From Faecimorpha stercoravium (GTDB taxonomy: Bacteria > Bacillota > Clostridia > Lachnospirales > Bianqueaceae): DNA of 29,032 nucleotides. The notes below the pieces were generated by a model. It saw only the letters and a list, made by a program, of their open reading frames with translations. It searched no databases and had not been told where the DNA came from. Both the position numbers and the translations under genes were made by a program. Below are positions 1 to 8,196 of this stretch, piece after piece (the stretch's first letter is position 1; each line of letters begins with the position of its first letter). The stretch is from assembly GCA_018712555.1 (NCBI GenBank), contig DVGT01000060.1, positions 1 to 29,032 of the forward strand, read 5' to 3'.

Positions 1-138
1 ATCATCAGGAAATGTAAAATTTACAATGGATTTTGGCGGAGAGATGATATTGGGGGATGGAGAATATCCTCGCCTCGAGTCCTCTTTCCCCGAGCTGAGA
101 AAGTATCATCAGGAAATGTAAAATTTACAATAGATTTT
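1..138. repeat. Two direct copies of a 34-base repeat, 104-bp period
   Basis: Bases 1-34 and 105-138 match at 33 of 34 positions. Each copy holds the near-palindrome TGTAAA-A-TTTACA followed by an ATRGATTTT tail. The purine-rich DNA after each copy is loosely alike, so this may be the end of a longer array that starts before the window. The copies lie upstream of the nrdD promoter. The symmetric core could be an operator, but I cannot name a regulator for it. A dispersed intergenic repeat is equally possible. Confidence 0.55.
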
Positions 139-207
139 CGGAATGTGAGGATGTGGATAGAGAGGAGAAGAAATCCCCCCGGGGAATAGGAAGATAGAGG
201 GACGGAG

Positions 208-255
208 ACACAACATATAGTTGTCAGAAAATTAACTAAACACAAAATGAGGTAT
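208..255 (+). promoter_or_regulatory. Probable NrdR box pair upstream of nrdD
   Basis: ACACAACATATAGTTG at 208-223 matches the NrdR-box consensus ACACWATATATWGTGT at 13 of 16 positions. ACACAAAATGAGGTAT at 240-255 matches at 11 of 16. The starts are exactly 32 bp apart, the about three-helical-turn spacing known for tandem NrdR boxes. NrdR is the ATP-cone repressor of ribonucleotide reductase genes, which fits the nrdD gene that follows. The second box is weak, and the pair sits upstream of the best core promoter rather than on top of it. Confidence 0.5.
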
Positions 256-273
256 TTTTTCTGAAATTACCAC

Positions 274-302
274 TTCACAAATCGGGAGTTATAGGGTATA
301 AT
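274..302 (+). promoter_or_regulatory. Sigma-A-type promoter of nrdDG
   Basis: TTCACA (274-279), a 17-bp spacer, then a perfect TATAAT (297-302). Transcription would start near 309, giving a leader of about 30 nt that carries the GAGGAG ribosome site of nrdD. Confidence 0.7.
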
Positions 303-337
303 AGAGAGCATCCACAACACAATAGAGGAGAATGAGT

Positions 338-2518
338 ATGGATGCCTATTTGGAGAATGTACGGGTCATCAAGAAGGATGGCACGAAGGAGAAGTATAAA
401 CCCGAGAAGATTATCACGGCAGTGTGTAAGTCAGCGTCCAGAGCGCTGGTAGAATTCACTCCGGAGGAGAAGACACGGATTACCGACTATGTGAATGAGA
501 CGATCATCAAGATGGGACTGATTGAGATCCCGATCGTTACGATGCATGCGCTGGTCGAGCATGCGCTGGATGAGGTGAATCCGGAGGTCGCCGCGAGTTA
601 TCGCAGCTACCGCAATTATAAGCAGGAGTTTGCTAAGATGTTGGACGAGGTCTATGCGGCCAGTCAGTCCATCATGTACATTGGAGATAAGGAGAATTCG
701 AATGCGGATTCGGCACTGGTTTCGACGAAGCGCAGTCTATCTTATAATGAGCTCAATAAGCGCTTGTACGCTAAGTTCCACCTGACGGAAGAGGAGAAGC
801 AGGCCGCGAGTGATGGATATATTTACATCCATGATCAGTCTGCCCGCAGGGATACGATGAACTGCTGCCTGTTCGATGTGGCGACCGTGCTGAAGGGCGG
901 CTTTGAGATGGGAAATATCTGGTATACCGAGCCGAAGACACTGGATGTGGCCTTCGATGTTATCGGGGATATTATCCTCATGGCGGCCAGCCAGCAATAT
1001 GGCGGTTTTACCGTGTCGGAGATTGATAAGATTTTGCTGCCCTATGCCCTGAAGTCTCTGGATCGCTATACAGAGCAGGAGATGAAGACCTATCAGGATA
1101 TTCTTGGTGAGTTTGGCGGCATGGTGGATCAGAAAGCGCTCGAGGCTAAGGCGCACGAGAAAGCGATGGCCAGAATCAAGAATGATTTTCGGCAGGGCTT
1201 CCAGGGACTGGAAATGAAGCTCAATACGGTGGCCTCTAGCCGAGGGGATTATCCGTTTGTCACCTTTACCGCAGGTCTGGGGACGCATGAGCTGGAGAAG
1301 ATGGCAGCGATCACGATGTTCGAGGTACGCATGAATGGACAGGGCAAAGAGGGCCACAAGAAGCCGGTGCTCTTCCCCAAATTGGTGATGCTGTATGATG
1401 AAGCGCTGCATGGGGAGAACGGGACCTGTCCAGAGGTCTTTGATGCGGCGCTGGCCTGCTCTTCGAAGACGATGTATCCGGACTGGCTGTCCTTGACAGG
1501 CGAGGGATATGTGCCATCTATTTATAAGAAATACGGAAAGGTCATCAGCCCCATGGGATGCAGAGCCTTCCTCAGCCCCTGGTACGAGCGAGGCGGCATT
1601 CATCCGGCGGATGATCAGGATGAGCCTGTGTTTGTGGGACGCTTCAATGTGGGCGTGGTATCCCTGCACTTGCCGATGATTCTGGCAAAGGCCAGAGAAG
1701 AAAAGAAGGACTTCTTCGAGACGCTGGATTATTACATGGAGCTGATTCGTCGGATCCACCAGAGAACGTTCGCGTACTTAGGCAATATGAGAGCCAGCTG
1801 CAATCCGCTGGCCTATTGCGAGGGCGGATTCTATGGCGGCCACCTGGATTTTCACGATAAGATTGCGCCGGTGCTCAAGACGGCGACGGCCTCCTATGGT
1901 ATTACCGCGCTGAATGAGCTGCAGGAACTGTATAATGGCAAGTCCCTGGTGGAAGATGGCGCGTTTGCGCTCGAAGTGATGGATCATATCGTGGACAAGC
2001 TGAACGAGTATAAAGAAGAAGACGGGATCCTGTATGCCATTTATGGGACGCCAGCAGAGTCTCTCTGCGGCAAGCAGATCGATCAGTTCCGCAAGAAATA
2101 CGGTGTGATTGAAGGAGTATCCAGCCGTCCTTATGTCAGCAACTCTTTCCACTGTGGCGTGTGGGAAGATATCTCGCCGATCGAGAAACAGGATCTGGAG
2201 GCGCGGTTCTGGGATCGCTTCAATGGCGGCAAGATTCAGTATGTGCGCTATCCGCTCAACTATAATCTGGAGGCGATGAAGACGCTGGTGCGCCGCGCCA
2301 TGAAGATGGGCTTCTATGAAGGCGTGAATCTGAGTCTGTCTTATTGTGACGACTGCGGACACGAGGAGCTGGAGATGGATGTGTGCCCGGTATGCGGCAG
2401 CACGAACCTGACGAAGATCGATCGGATGAATGGCTATCTGAGCTATAGTCGTGTACATGGTGCGACTCGTCTCAATGCCGCGAAGATGGAAGAGATCAAA
2501 GACAGAGTCTCGATGTAA
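338..2518 (+). CDS. nrdD: Anaerobic (class III) ribonucleoside-triphosphate reductase
   Basis: Reduces ribonucleoside triphosphates to deoxynucleotides in the absence of oxygen, using a glycyl radical installed by NrdG. An N-terminal ATP-cone (about residues 5-95) provides allosteric control. The C-terminus has the paired CxxC zinc site (CDDC and CPVC), then RMNGYL, whose glycine (about residue 699) aligns with the radical glycine of the family. Length, 726 residues, is typical. I chose ATG 338 because GAGGAG (325-330) is 7 nt upstream; the in-frame ATG at 332 is only 1 nt from it. nrdG follows after 13 nt, so the two form an operon, probably repressed by NrdR. Intact and of high confidence. 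Confidence 0.97.
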   Translation: MDAYLENVRVIKKDGTKEKYKPEKIITAVCKSASRALVEFTPEEKTRITDYVNETIIKMGLIEIPIVTMHALVEHALDEVNPEVAASYRSYRNYKQEFAKMLDEVYAASQSIMYIGDKENSNADSALVSTKRSLSYNELNKRLYAKFHLTEEEKQAASDGYIYIHDQSARRDTMNCCLFDVATVLKGGFEMGNIWYTEPKTLDVAFDVIGDIILMAASQQYGGFTVSEIDKILLPYALKSLDRYTEQEMKTYQDILGEFGGMVDQKALEAKAHEKAMARIKNDFRQGFQGLEMKLNTVASSRGDYPFVTFTAGLGTHELEKMAAITMFEVRMNGQGKEGHKKPVLFPKLVMLYDEALHGENGTCPEVFDAALACSSKTMYPDWLSLTGEGYVPSIYKKYGKVISPMGCRAFLSPWYERGGIHPADDQDEPVFVGRFNVGVVSLHLPMILAKAREEKKDFFETLDYYMELIRRIHQRTFAYLGNMRASCNPLAYCEGGFYGGHLDFHDKIAPVLKTATASYGITALNELQELYNGKSLVEDGAFALEVMDHIVDKLNEYKEEDGILYAIYGTPAESLCGKQIDQFRKKYGVIEGVSSRPYVSNSFHCGVWEDISPIEKQDLEARFWDRFNGGKIQYVRYPLNYNLEAMKTLVRRAMKMGFYEGVNLSLSYCDDCGHEELEMDVCPVCGSTNLTKIDRMNGYLSYSRVHGATRLNAAKMEEIKDRVSM

Positions 2519-2531
2519 GGGAGGCATCTTC

Positions 2532-3023
2532 ATGCGATATCATGATATTACCAAATGCGACATGAAAAACGGGGACGGTCTGCGAACCGTCCTCTGGGTT
2601 GCCGGCTGTTCCCATCGGTGTCCGGGATGCCATAATCCCATCACCTGGGATCCTCATGATGGCATTCCCTTCGATCAGGCGGCGAAAGAGGAGATTTTCG
2701 AGGAACTGTCCAAGGACTATGTCTCCGGCATCACGCTGAGCGGGGGAGATCCTCTGTTTCCCGGAAACCGCGATACGATTGCGGAGCTGATCGATGAGAT
2801 CAAAGAGAGATTTCCCGGGAAGACCATCTGGCTGTATACGGGCTATCTCTGGGAGGATGTGAAGGACCTGCCAGGCATATCGAAGGTGGATGTGCTGATC
2901 GATGGGCCTTATGTAGAAGCGCTGCGGGATACAACGCTGCACTGGAAGGGCAGCTCGAATCAGCGCGTCATCGACGTGCCGTCCACGCTGCAGGCAGGAC
3001 AAGTCATCTTGTGGGATGAATAA
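2532..3023 (+). CDS. nrdG: Anaerobic ribonucleotide reductase activating protein (radical SAM)
   Basis: Radical-SAM activase that uses a 4Fe-4S cluster and S-adenosylmethionine to generate the glycyl radical on NrdD. The cluster motif CSHRCPGC is a CxxxCxxC near residues 26-33, within the GLRTVLWVAGC context typical of NrdG. LSGGDPL follows, the SAM-contacting GGE/GGD-type motif. Start ATG 2532 is preceded by AAGGGAGG at the nrdD stop; the 163-residue product fits the family size. It is the second gene of nrdDG and is followed by a strong terminator. Confidence 0.96.
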   Translation: MRYHDITKCDMKNGDGLRTVLWVAGCSHRCPGCHNPITWDPHDGIPFDQAAKEEIFEELSKDYVSGITLSGGDPLFPGNRDTIAELIDEIKERFPGKTIWLYTGYLWEDVKDLPGISKVDVLIDGPYVEALRDTTLHWKGSSNQRVIDVPSTLQAGQVILWDE

Positions 3024-3026
3024 ATG

Positions 3027-3058
3027 AAAAACTGGGAGTGCCTTCACCCCCAGTTTTT
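3027..3058 (+). terminator. Rho-independent terminator of nrdDG
   Basis: Ten-base arms AAAAACTGGG (3027-3036) and CCCAGTTTTT (3049-3058) with a short GTG/CAC inner stem, ending in a T run. It starts 3 nt after the nrdG stop. The A and T tails could let it work on both strands. Confidence 0.9.
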
Positions 3059-3089
3059 GTCATATACATAAAAATAAGGGGGCATTATC

Positions 3090-4652
3090 ATGAAACTTAA
3101 GAATCCGATTCTGCCTGGATTCTATCCGGATCCGTCGATATGCAGGCGGGGAGAAGATTATTATCTGGTCACATCCACATTTGAATATTATCCCGGCATT
3201 CCGGTCTTCCATTCCAGGGACCTGGTACATTGGGAGCAGATAGGCCATGTGCTGGATCGACCGGAACAGCTGGCGCTGGACGGACTGAATCCATCCCGGG
3301 GCATCTATGCCTCGTCGATCTTCTATCACGAGGGACGGTTCTACGTGATCACGACGCTGGTGGGCAACGCGCCCTACTGGGACAACGTGAACTTCTACGT
3401 ATGGGCGGATGATCCGGCAGGGCCCTGGTCCGATCCCATCATCGTGCAGGGGGCAGAGGGAATCGATCCCTCGCTGGTATTTGACGAGGGGAAAGTCTAT
3501 TATCTGGGCAACTGCAGACCCTACCCAGATACGGATTCCACAGCGCGGCATATCTGGATGCAGGAACTGGAACTCTCCACGGGCCGACTGCTCGGAGAAC
3601 GCCATACGCTGCTGACAGGCGGCGCGATGACAAACGCGTCCGCGCCGGAGGGACCGCACATCTATCATATAGGAGATTACTACTACCTCCTGATCGCGGA
3701 AGGCGGAACGTCTCATTATCATTCCAGCACGATTTTCAGAAGCCGTTCTCTTACGGGGCCCTATGAGGGAAATCCCAGAAACCCGCTGATCACGCATAGA
3801 AACCTGCGGTGGGATTATCCTGTTCACAGCACGGGCCATGCGGACATGATTCAGCTGGCGAACGGCGAATGGTGGGCGGTTCTTCTGGCGTCAAGACCTG
3901 TGGGCGGAGATTATCGTACACTGGGACGGGAGACCTTCTGTGTCCCGGTTCGTTGGGAAGACGACTGGCCGGTATTTTGTCCGGATACAGGCCGGGTAGA
4001 AATGTGTTATCAGGCGCCCGATCTGCCCGCGCATCCCTGGCCGGAGAGGCCTGTCTGCTGCCAGTTTGAGTCCGACAGGCTGGGGGCGGAATGGGTGACC
4101 GTGCGTACTCCCAGAAGAAAATTCTACAGTCTGACGGAGCGGGCGGGATACCTTAGACTGTATCCGGGACCGGAAACCCTTCGGGAGACGAGCCATTCCG
4201 CCTTTCTGGGCCGTCGGCAGCAGCACATGCAATATGCGGTGCGCACCGTGCTGGAATGGGATCCGCAGGAACAGGAAGAGAGCGGCGTCGTATTGCTGAT
4301 GAACCACAGGTTCCATTTCCGGTTCGTATATGGACAGTGGGAGGGTCAGAAAAAGATTCGGCTGATTCGTTGTTTCGATGGCCGGGAGGAGATATTGGCC
4401 GAGAAGATGTGGAATGCGGGGAAAACGTATCTGCGTGTGACGGCCCATCTGCAGGATCTGGCCTTCTATGTAGGAAAGGAAGAGGAGGTTTGGGAACTGG
4501 TGGCAGATCATGTCTCGGGGACGCTTTTGAGTAAGGAGATAGCCGGAGGATTTACCGGGACGGTATTGGGATTGTATGCGTCTGCCAATGGGCAGGAGAG
4601 CCAGAATACAGCAGATTTCGACTGGTTTGAATATCAGCCCCTGGGAGAATAA
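3090..4652 (+). CDS. Glycoside hydrolase family 43, beta-xylosidase-like
   Basis: Probably an intracellular beta-xylosidase or arabinofuranosidase acting on xylo-oligosaccharides: no signal peptide is visible. The five-bladed propeller catalytic domain fills about residues 1-310. The general base is Asp14 in FYPDPSI, the pKa-modulating Asp lies in GIDPSLVFD, and the general acid is Glu187 in APEGPHIY. The remaining 200 residues fit the C-terminal beta-sandwich found in GH43 xylosidases of this size (520 aa). AAGGGGG lies 7 nt before ATG 3090. The upstream terminator and the promoter at 4656 make it a single-gene unit; I found no convincing promoter of its own in the 31-base gap. Exact substrate is unproven. 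Confidence 0.93.
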   Translation: MKLKNPILPGFYPDPSICRRGEDYYLVTSTFEYYPGIPVFHSRDLVHWEQIGHVLDRPEQLALDGLNPSRGIYASSIFYHEGRFYVITTLVGNAPYWDNVNFYVWADDPAGPWSDPIIVQGAEGIDPSLVFDEGKVYYLGNCRPYPDTDSTARHIWMQELELSTGRLLGERHTLLTGGAMTNASAPEGPHIYHIGDYYYLLIAEGGTSHYHSSTIFRSRSLTGPYEGNPRNPLITHRNLRWDYPVHSTGHADMIQLANGEWWAVLLASRPVGGDYRTLGRETFCVPVRWEDDWPVFCPDTGRVEMCYQAPDLPAHPWPERPVCCQFESDRLGAEWVTVRTPRRKFYSLTERAGYLRLYPGPETLRETSHSAFLGRRQQHMQYAVRTVLEWDPQEQEESGVVLLMNHRFHFRFVYGQWEGQKKIRLIRCFDGREEILAEKMWNAGKTYLRVTAHLQDLAFYVGKEEEVWELVADHVSGTLLSKEIAGGFTGTVLGLYASANGQESQNTADFDWFEYQPLGE

Positions 4653-4655
4653 GGA

Positions 4656-4684
4656 TTGAAAAGGGGCGGGCTCTGTGGTATACT
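4656..4684 (+). promoter_or_regulatory. Promoter of the mtnN-galE operon
   Basis: TTGAAA (4656-4661), a 17-bp spacer and TATACT (4679-4684). It begins 4 nt after the GH43 stop codon and 30 nt before the mtnN start. It separates mtnN transcription from the xylosidase gene. Confidence 0.8.
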
Positions 4685-4713
4685 GAGTGCATACTGAAAG
4701 CGGGAGGAGCACT

Positions 4714-5418
4714 ATGAAGGAACGTTGGATTGCGGTAATTGCCGCAGAAGAGCAAGAACTGGCAGGAATGGATGAATTCATGGAAGATCGGCGTACAGAA
4801 ACCGGTGCGGCGGGGTGTGTCTATCGTATGGGGCGCGTGGGCTCACATCGGGTGGCGGCGATGCGCTGCGGCATCGGCAAGGTGAATGCGGCGATCTCGG
4901 CGCAGGCGATGATCGATCGATTCCAGCCGGAGGCGCTGATCAATATTGGGGCGGCGGGTGCGGTAGCGCCAGGCCTCTCGTTATATGATCTGGTCATATC
5001 CGAGGATGTGGTGCAGCACGATATGGATGTGACAGGATTGGGCTATGCGCCCGGCATTGTACCGGATCAGGAAGAGAGTTTCTTCAAAGCCGATCCGGGA
5101 CTCATTGTGCTGGCCGATCAGGCGGGTTCGGCGGAAGGGCTCAAGACCCATATGGGACGCATTGCCAGCGGGGACCTGTTCGTATCCGAGGAGGGGCAGC
5201 GGCAGCGGATTCATGATACATTTCATGCCCTATGCGCGGAGATGGAGGGCGCGGCGATTGCGCAGGCCTGCTGGAGGAATCGGGTGCCTTTTGTCATCCT
5301 GCGTTCCATATCGGACAATGCGGATGGAAACGCGGGCGTCAGCTATGCAGAATTTTCCGAGAAGGCGGCTGGACAGGCCGTGCGGCTGCTCTCGCGAATG
5401 CTGAAGACATGGTCATAA
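4714..5418 (+). CDS. mtnN: 5'-methylthioadenosine/S-adenosylhomocysteine nucleosidase
   Basis: Hydrolyses methylthioadenosine and S-adenosylhomocysteine to adenine plus the ribosyl product, recycling by-products of SAM use. Visible signatures are Glu12 (the catalytic acid position of the family), GIGKVNAA, LINIGAAGA, MEGAAIAQ with Glu178, and SDNAD with catalytic Asp201. The 234-residue length is normal. I chose ATG 4714 because GGAGGAG (4703-4709) precedes it; an upstream in-frame ATG at 4687 overlaps the promoter region. galE follows after 21 nt. Confidence 0.95.
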   Translation: MKERWIAVIAAEEQELAGMDEFMEDRRTETGAAGCVYRMGRVGSHRVAAMRCGIGKVNAAISAQAMIDRFQPEALINIGAAGAVAPGLSLYDLVISEDVVQHDMDVTGLGYAPGIVPDQEESFFKADPGLIVLADQAGSAEGLKTHMGRIASGDLFVSEEGQRQRIHDTFHALCAEMEGAAIAQACWRNRVPFVILRSISDNADGNAGVSYAEFSEKAAGQAVRLLSRMLKTWS

Positions 5419-5439
5419 CAGAATAAGGAGGATACAAGT

Positions 5440-6432
5440 ATGATTTTAGTAACAGGCGGAGCCGGATATATCGGGAGCCATACCTGCGTGGAGCTTCTGG
5501 AAGCAGGACATGAGATTGTGGTATTGGATAATTTCAGCAATTCCAAGCCGGAAACGCTGGATCGGATTCGAGAGATCACGCATAAGGACTTTCCTTTCTA
5601 TGAGGTGGATCTATTAGACGCAGAGGGTGTGAAGCGTGTATTTGATGAACAGCCGGATATCGAAGCGGTGATTCATTTCGCGGGATTGAAGGCCGTCGGA
5701 GAGTCCTGCGAGCAGCCGCTGCGATACTATCATAATAATCTGACGGGAACGCTGCATCTCTGTGAACAGATGCAGGCGCATGGCGTGAAGAGCATCATCT
5801 TCAGTTCCTCCGCCACGGTGTACGGGGACCCGGCCAGTGTGCCGATTCGGGAGGACTTCCCGTTGCATACGACTAATCCCTATGGCTCCACCAAGCTGAT
5901 GATCGAAAATATCTTGCAGGATCTCGTCAAGGCGGATCCGGAGTGGAACGTGGTACTGCTGCGGTATTTCAATCCGGTAGGGGCGCATGAGAGCGGTCTT
6001 CTAGGAGAAGATCCCAATGGGATTCCGAACAATCTGACGCCTTATATCGCGAAGGTGGCCACGGGAGAACTGCCCTTCGTGCGGGTATTCGGCAATGACT
6101 ATCCGACGCCGGACGGCACGGGCGTGCGCGATTATATTCATGTGGTGGATCTGGCGCAGGGCCACATCAAGGCGCTCGCGAAGAATCAGCCTGGCGTTTA
6201 TGTGTATAATCTGGGCACGGGTGTGGGATACAGTGTATTGGATGTGATCCATGCTTACGAGAAGGCCTGCGGTCATGAGTTGCCCTATCAGATCATGGGA
6301 CGCAGACCGGGAGATATTGCGCAGTGCTACGCGGATCCGACGAAGGCGGAGAAGGAGCTGGGCTGGAAGGCAGAGCGCAATCTGGAGGATATGTGTCGGG
6401 ATAGCTGGCATTTCATGACAAAGAATCGCTAA
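5440..6432 (+). CDS. galE: UDP-glucose 4-epimerase
   Basis: Interconverts UDP-glucose and UDP-galactose for galactose use and for cell-surface glycan precursors. It has the Rossmann TGGAGYIGSH motif at residues 5-14, the SSSATVYG catalytic Ser/Thr region, Tyr148 and Lys152 in YGSTK, and the GRRPGDIAQCYADPTKA sugar-binding segment near the C-terminus. Length 330 is typical. GGAGG precedes ATG 5440. It sits in an apparent operon between mtnN and a serine hydrolase; no other Leloir-pathway gene is beside it, so the supply of UDP-sugars for surface polymers is as likely as galactose catabolism. Confidence 0.96.
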   Translation: MILVTGGAGYIGSHTCVELLEAGHEIVVLDNFSNSKPETLDRIREITHKDFPFYEVDLLDAEGVKRVFDEQPDIEAVIHFAGLKAVGESCEQPLRYYHNNLTGTLHLCEQMQAHGVKSIIFSSSATVYGDPASVPIREDFPLHTTNPYGSTKLMIENILQDLVKADPEWNVVLLRYFNPVGAHESGLLGEDPNGIPNNLTPYIAKVATGELPFVRVFGNDYPTPDGTGVRDYIHVVDLAQGHIKALAKNQPGVYVYNLGTGVGYSVLDVIHAYEKACGHELPYQIMGRRPGDIAQCYADPTKAEKELGWKAERNLEDMCRDSWHFMTKNR

Positions 6433-6444
6433 GGAGGGTGCCGT

Positions 6445-7602
6445 ATGGATTTTCAGAGGCTGACGGATTTTCTGGAGGGATTATCGAAGAAGGGGATCCC
6501 AGGGAACAGCTGTGCGGTGATGCTGGATGGTAAGCGGGTCTATGAACATTATTGCGGTTATGCGGATCTGGAAGCGCAGAAGCCCGTGGGGCCGGACACG
6601 CTGTTTCGAATCTATTCGATGACGAAGATTTTCACCTGTGTGGCGGCGATGCAATTGTACGAGAAGGGACTGTTTTCTCTGTCGGATCCCGTATCAGAAT
6701 ATCTGCCGGAATTTGCCCAGATGCGGGTTCTGACTTCCAAGCCGAATGGAAAGCCTCTGGAGTATCCTGCGGCACAGAGAATTCGCGTGGAAGATCTGTT
6801 CGGCATGACAGCGGGATTGACCTATGTTGATGATGGTGGCGAAGCCGCGCGGGTGCGCGCAGAAAATCTGCGGAAGCTGGAGTCGGAGCATCCAAACTAT
6901 ACGACCAGGGATTATGTGAAGATGCTGGCATCCGGTCCGTTGGCTTTTGAACCGGGAAGTCATTGGCGGTACAGCACCTGTCATGAGGTGCTGGGCGCGT
7001 TTATCGAGGTAATCAGTGGGGAACGGCTCAGCGCCTATATCGAGGAGCATATCTGTCGTCCCCTGGGACTTCACGACACCTTTTTTCGGTGTGATGCGCA
7101 GACGCGGGAGGCACGGCTGGCAGGGTTTTATCGACATCAGGAAGATGGCTCGTATGAGAGAATCACAGACCAGGACGAGCATTATGCGCCAGAATCCCGG
7201 ATGGACCGCGGAGGCGCAGGGCTGCTTTCTACACTGGGGGATTACCTGACCTTTGCGCAGACCCTGACGGACGGTGGGATATCGCAGCAGGGAGTCCGCA
7301 TTATCGGAGAGGAAACGCTGCGCCTCATGCGGACGAATCGGCTGAATGCGGTGCAGCGGCAGGATTTTGACTGGATCCAGTATCGAGGGTATGGTTACGG
7401 ACTGGGCGTGCGTGTCATGATGGATCCAGCGATGGCTGGCGGCGGCCATATGGGCGAGTTTGGCTGGAGTGGGATGGCAGGAACCTGGGTTATGATGGAT
7501 CCAGCAAAACGGCTTACGGCTGTCTATATGGAGCAGGCGGCACCGAGTCTGGAGGCGTATATCACGCCGAAGCTCAGGAATATCATCTACAGTTGTTTGT
7601 AA
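6445..7602 (+). CDS. Serine hydrolase, class C beta-lactamase/esterase fold
   Basis: Member of the beta-lactamase-related serine hydrolase family (EstB/DD-peptidase-like). The nucleophile motif is Ser58-Met-Thr-Lys61, the second motif is Tyr176-Ser-Thr, and the third is around His335 in GGHMGEFG, replacing the KTG of true beta-lactamases. There is no signal peptide, so it is probably a cytoplasmic esterase or amide hydrolase, not a resistance enzyme. AAGGAGGGT precedes ATG 6445, 12 nt after galE, so it is very likely co-transcribed. Length 385 is normal. The substrate cannot be read from sequence. Confidence 0.88.
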   Translation: MDFQRLTDFLEGLSKKGIPGNSCAVMLDGKRVYEHYCGYADLEAQKPVGPDTLFRIYSMTKIFTCVAAMQLYEKGLFSLSDPVSEYLPEFAQMRVLTSKPNGKPLEYPAAQRIRVEDLFGMTAGLTYVDDGGEAARVRAENLRKLESEHPNYTTRDYVKMLASGPLAFEPGSHWRYSTCHEVLGAFIEVISGERLSAYIEEHICRPLGLHDTFFRCDAQTREARLAGFYRHQEDGSYERITDQDEHYAPESRMDRGGAGLLSTLGDYLTFAQTLTDGGISQQGVRIIGEETLRLMRTNRLNAVQRQDFDWIQYRGYGYGLGVRVMMDPAMAGGGHMGEFGWSGMAGTWVMMDPAKRLTAVYMEQAAPSLEAYITPKLRNIIYSCL

Positions 7603-7616
7603 AGGAGGAAGAGACA

Positions 7617-8000
7617 GTGAAGATGCAGGAATCCGGAGAAAACTATTTGGAGACGATTCTGATGCTGAAGAATCGCCATGGACAGGTGCGCTCGATCGAC
7701 ATCGCGAACGAGCTGGGGTTCTCGAAGCCGAGCATTAGTATTGCCATGAAGCGGCTGCGGGAAAACGGCTATATCGAGATGGATCCTCAAGGCTGGATCA
7801 CCCTTACAGACAGCGGCATGCAGATCGCAGAAAAGATCTACGAGCGGCATCGGTTCCTCAGCTATTATCTGCAGAAGATCGGCGTGAGCGAGAAGACGGC
7901 GGCAGAGGACGCCTGCAGGATCGAACATGTGATAAGCCAGGAGACGTTTGAACGGCTGCAGGAACATGTGGCTAAGGCGCAAAAAAACGAAATCGAGTGA
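7617..8000 (+). CDS. DtxR/MntR-family metal-dependent transcriptional regulator
   Basis: 127-residue regulator with an N-terminal winged helix-turn-helix (about residues 22-65) and the dimerisation/metal-binding helices. By alignment from memory with B. subtilis MntR, Glu12, His78, Glu103 and His104 keep ligand positions. The MntR Asp8 position is Asn9, and the Glu99 position is Cys100 within DACRIEH, as in iron-sensing DtxR. It lacks the SH3-like domain of full DtxR. I chose the GTG at 7617: AGGAGG (7602-7607) is 9 nt upstream, while ATG 7623 is too far. It is the last gene of the mtnN-galE-hydrolase run, 14 nt after its neighbour. Its targets are unknown. Confidence 0.85.
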   Translation: MKMQESGENYLETILMLKNRHGQVRSIDIANELGFSKPSISIAMKRLRENGYIEMDPQGWITLTDSGMQIAEKIYERHRFLSYYLQKIGVSEKTAAEDACRIEHVISQETFERLQEHVAKAQKNEIE

Positions 8001-8005
8001 ATGAT

Positions 8006-8051
8006 AAGCCCGCGAGTTCCCTTCGGTCTTTGAGAGGGACCTGGTGGGCTT
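8006..8051 (+). terminator. Hairpin after the mtnN-galE operon
   Basis: Arms 8006-8013 and 8044-8051 form eight base pairs (one G-T), with a weaker inner stem GTTCCC/GGGAC. There is no T run after it, so it may be a weak terminator or an RNA-stabilising 3' structure. Confidence 0.5.
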
Positions 8052-8097
8052 GTGTATTATCAGGGGACTTTAGGACATCAAAATCACATTTGAGACA

Positions 8098-8126
8098 TTG
8101 CACAGGAGAGGAGGTCTTGGTAAAAT
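8098..8126 (+). promoter_or_regulatory. Promoter of the GH28 gene
   Basis: TTGCAC (8098-8103), a 17-bp spacer and TAAAAT (8121-8126). It leaves a leader of about 64 nt before the chosen start at 8197. Confidence 0.6.
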
Positions 8127-8196
8127 AGACATGACGTTCTGTTTGAGAAGAGGGTAGTATCGTCGTTGAAAATAACCGGAAAGGATGGGAGAGAAC

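Noticed and set aside
21..245. 74-codon minus-strand frame upstream of nrdD
   Set aside because: It lies over the repeats and NrdR-like boxes and lacks a ribosome site and any protein-like motif.
1778..2533. Long minus-strand frames opposite nrdD and other GC-rich genes
   Set aside because: They are shadows created by codon bias on the opposite strand, without starts, ribosome sites or family motifs.
6445..7602. True beta-lactamase resistance gene
   Set aside because: No signal peptide, and HMG replaces the KTG motif; it fits the broad esterase/serine-hydrolase branch better.
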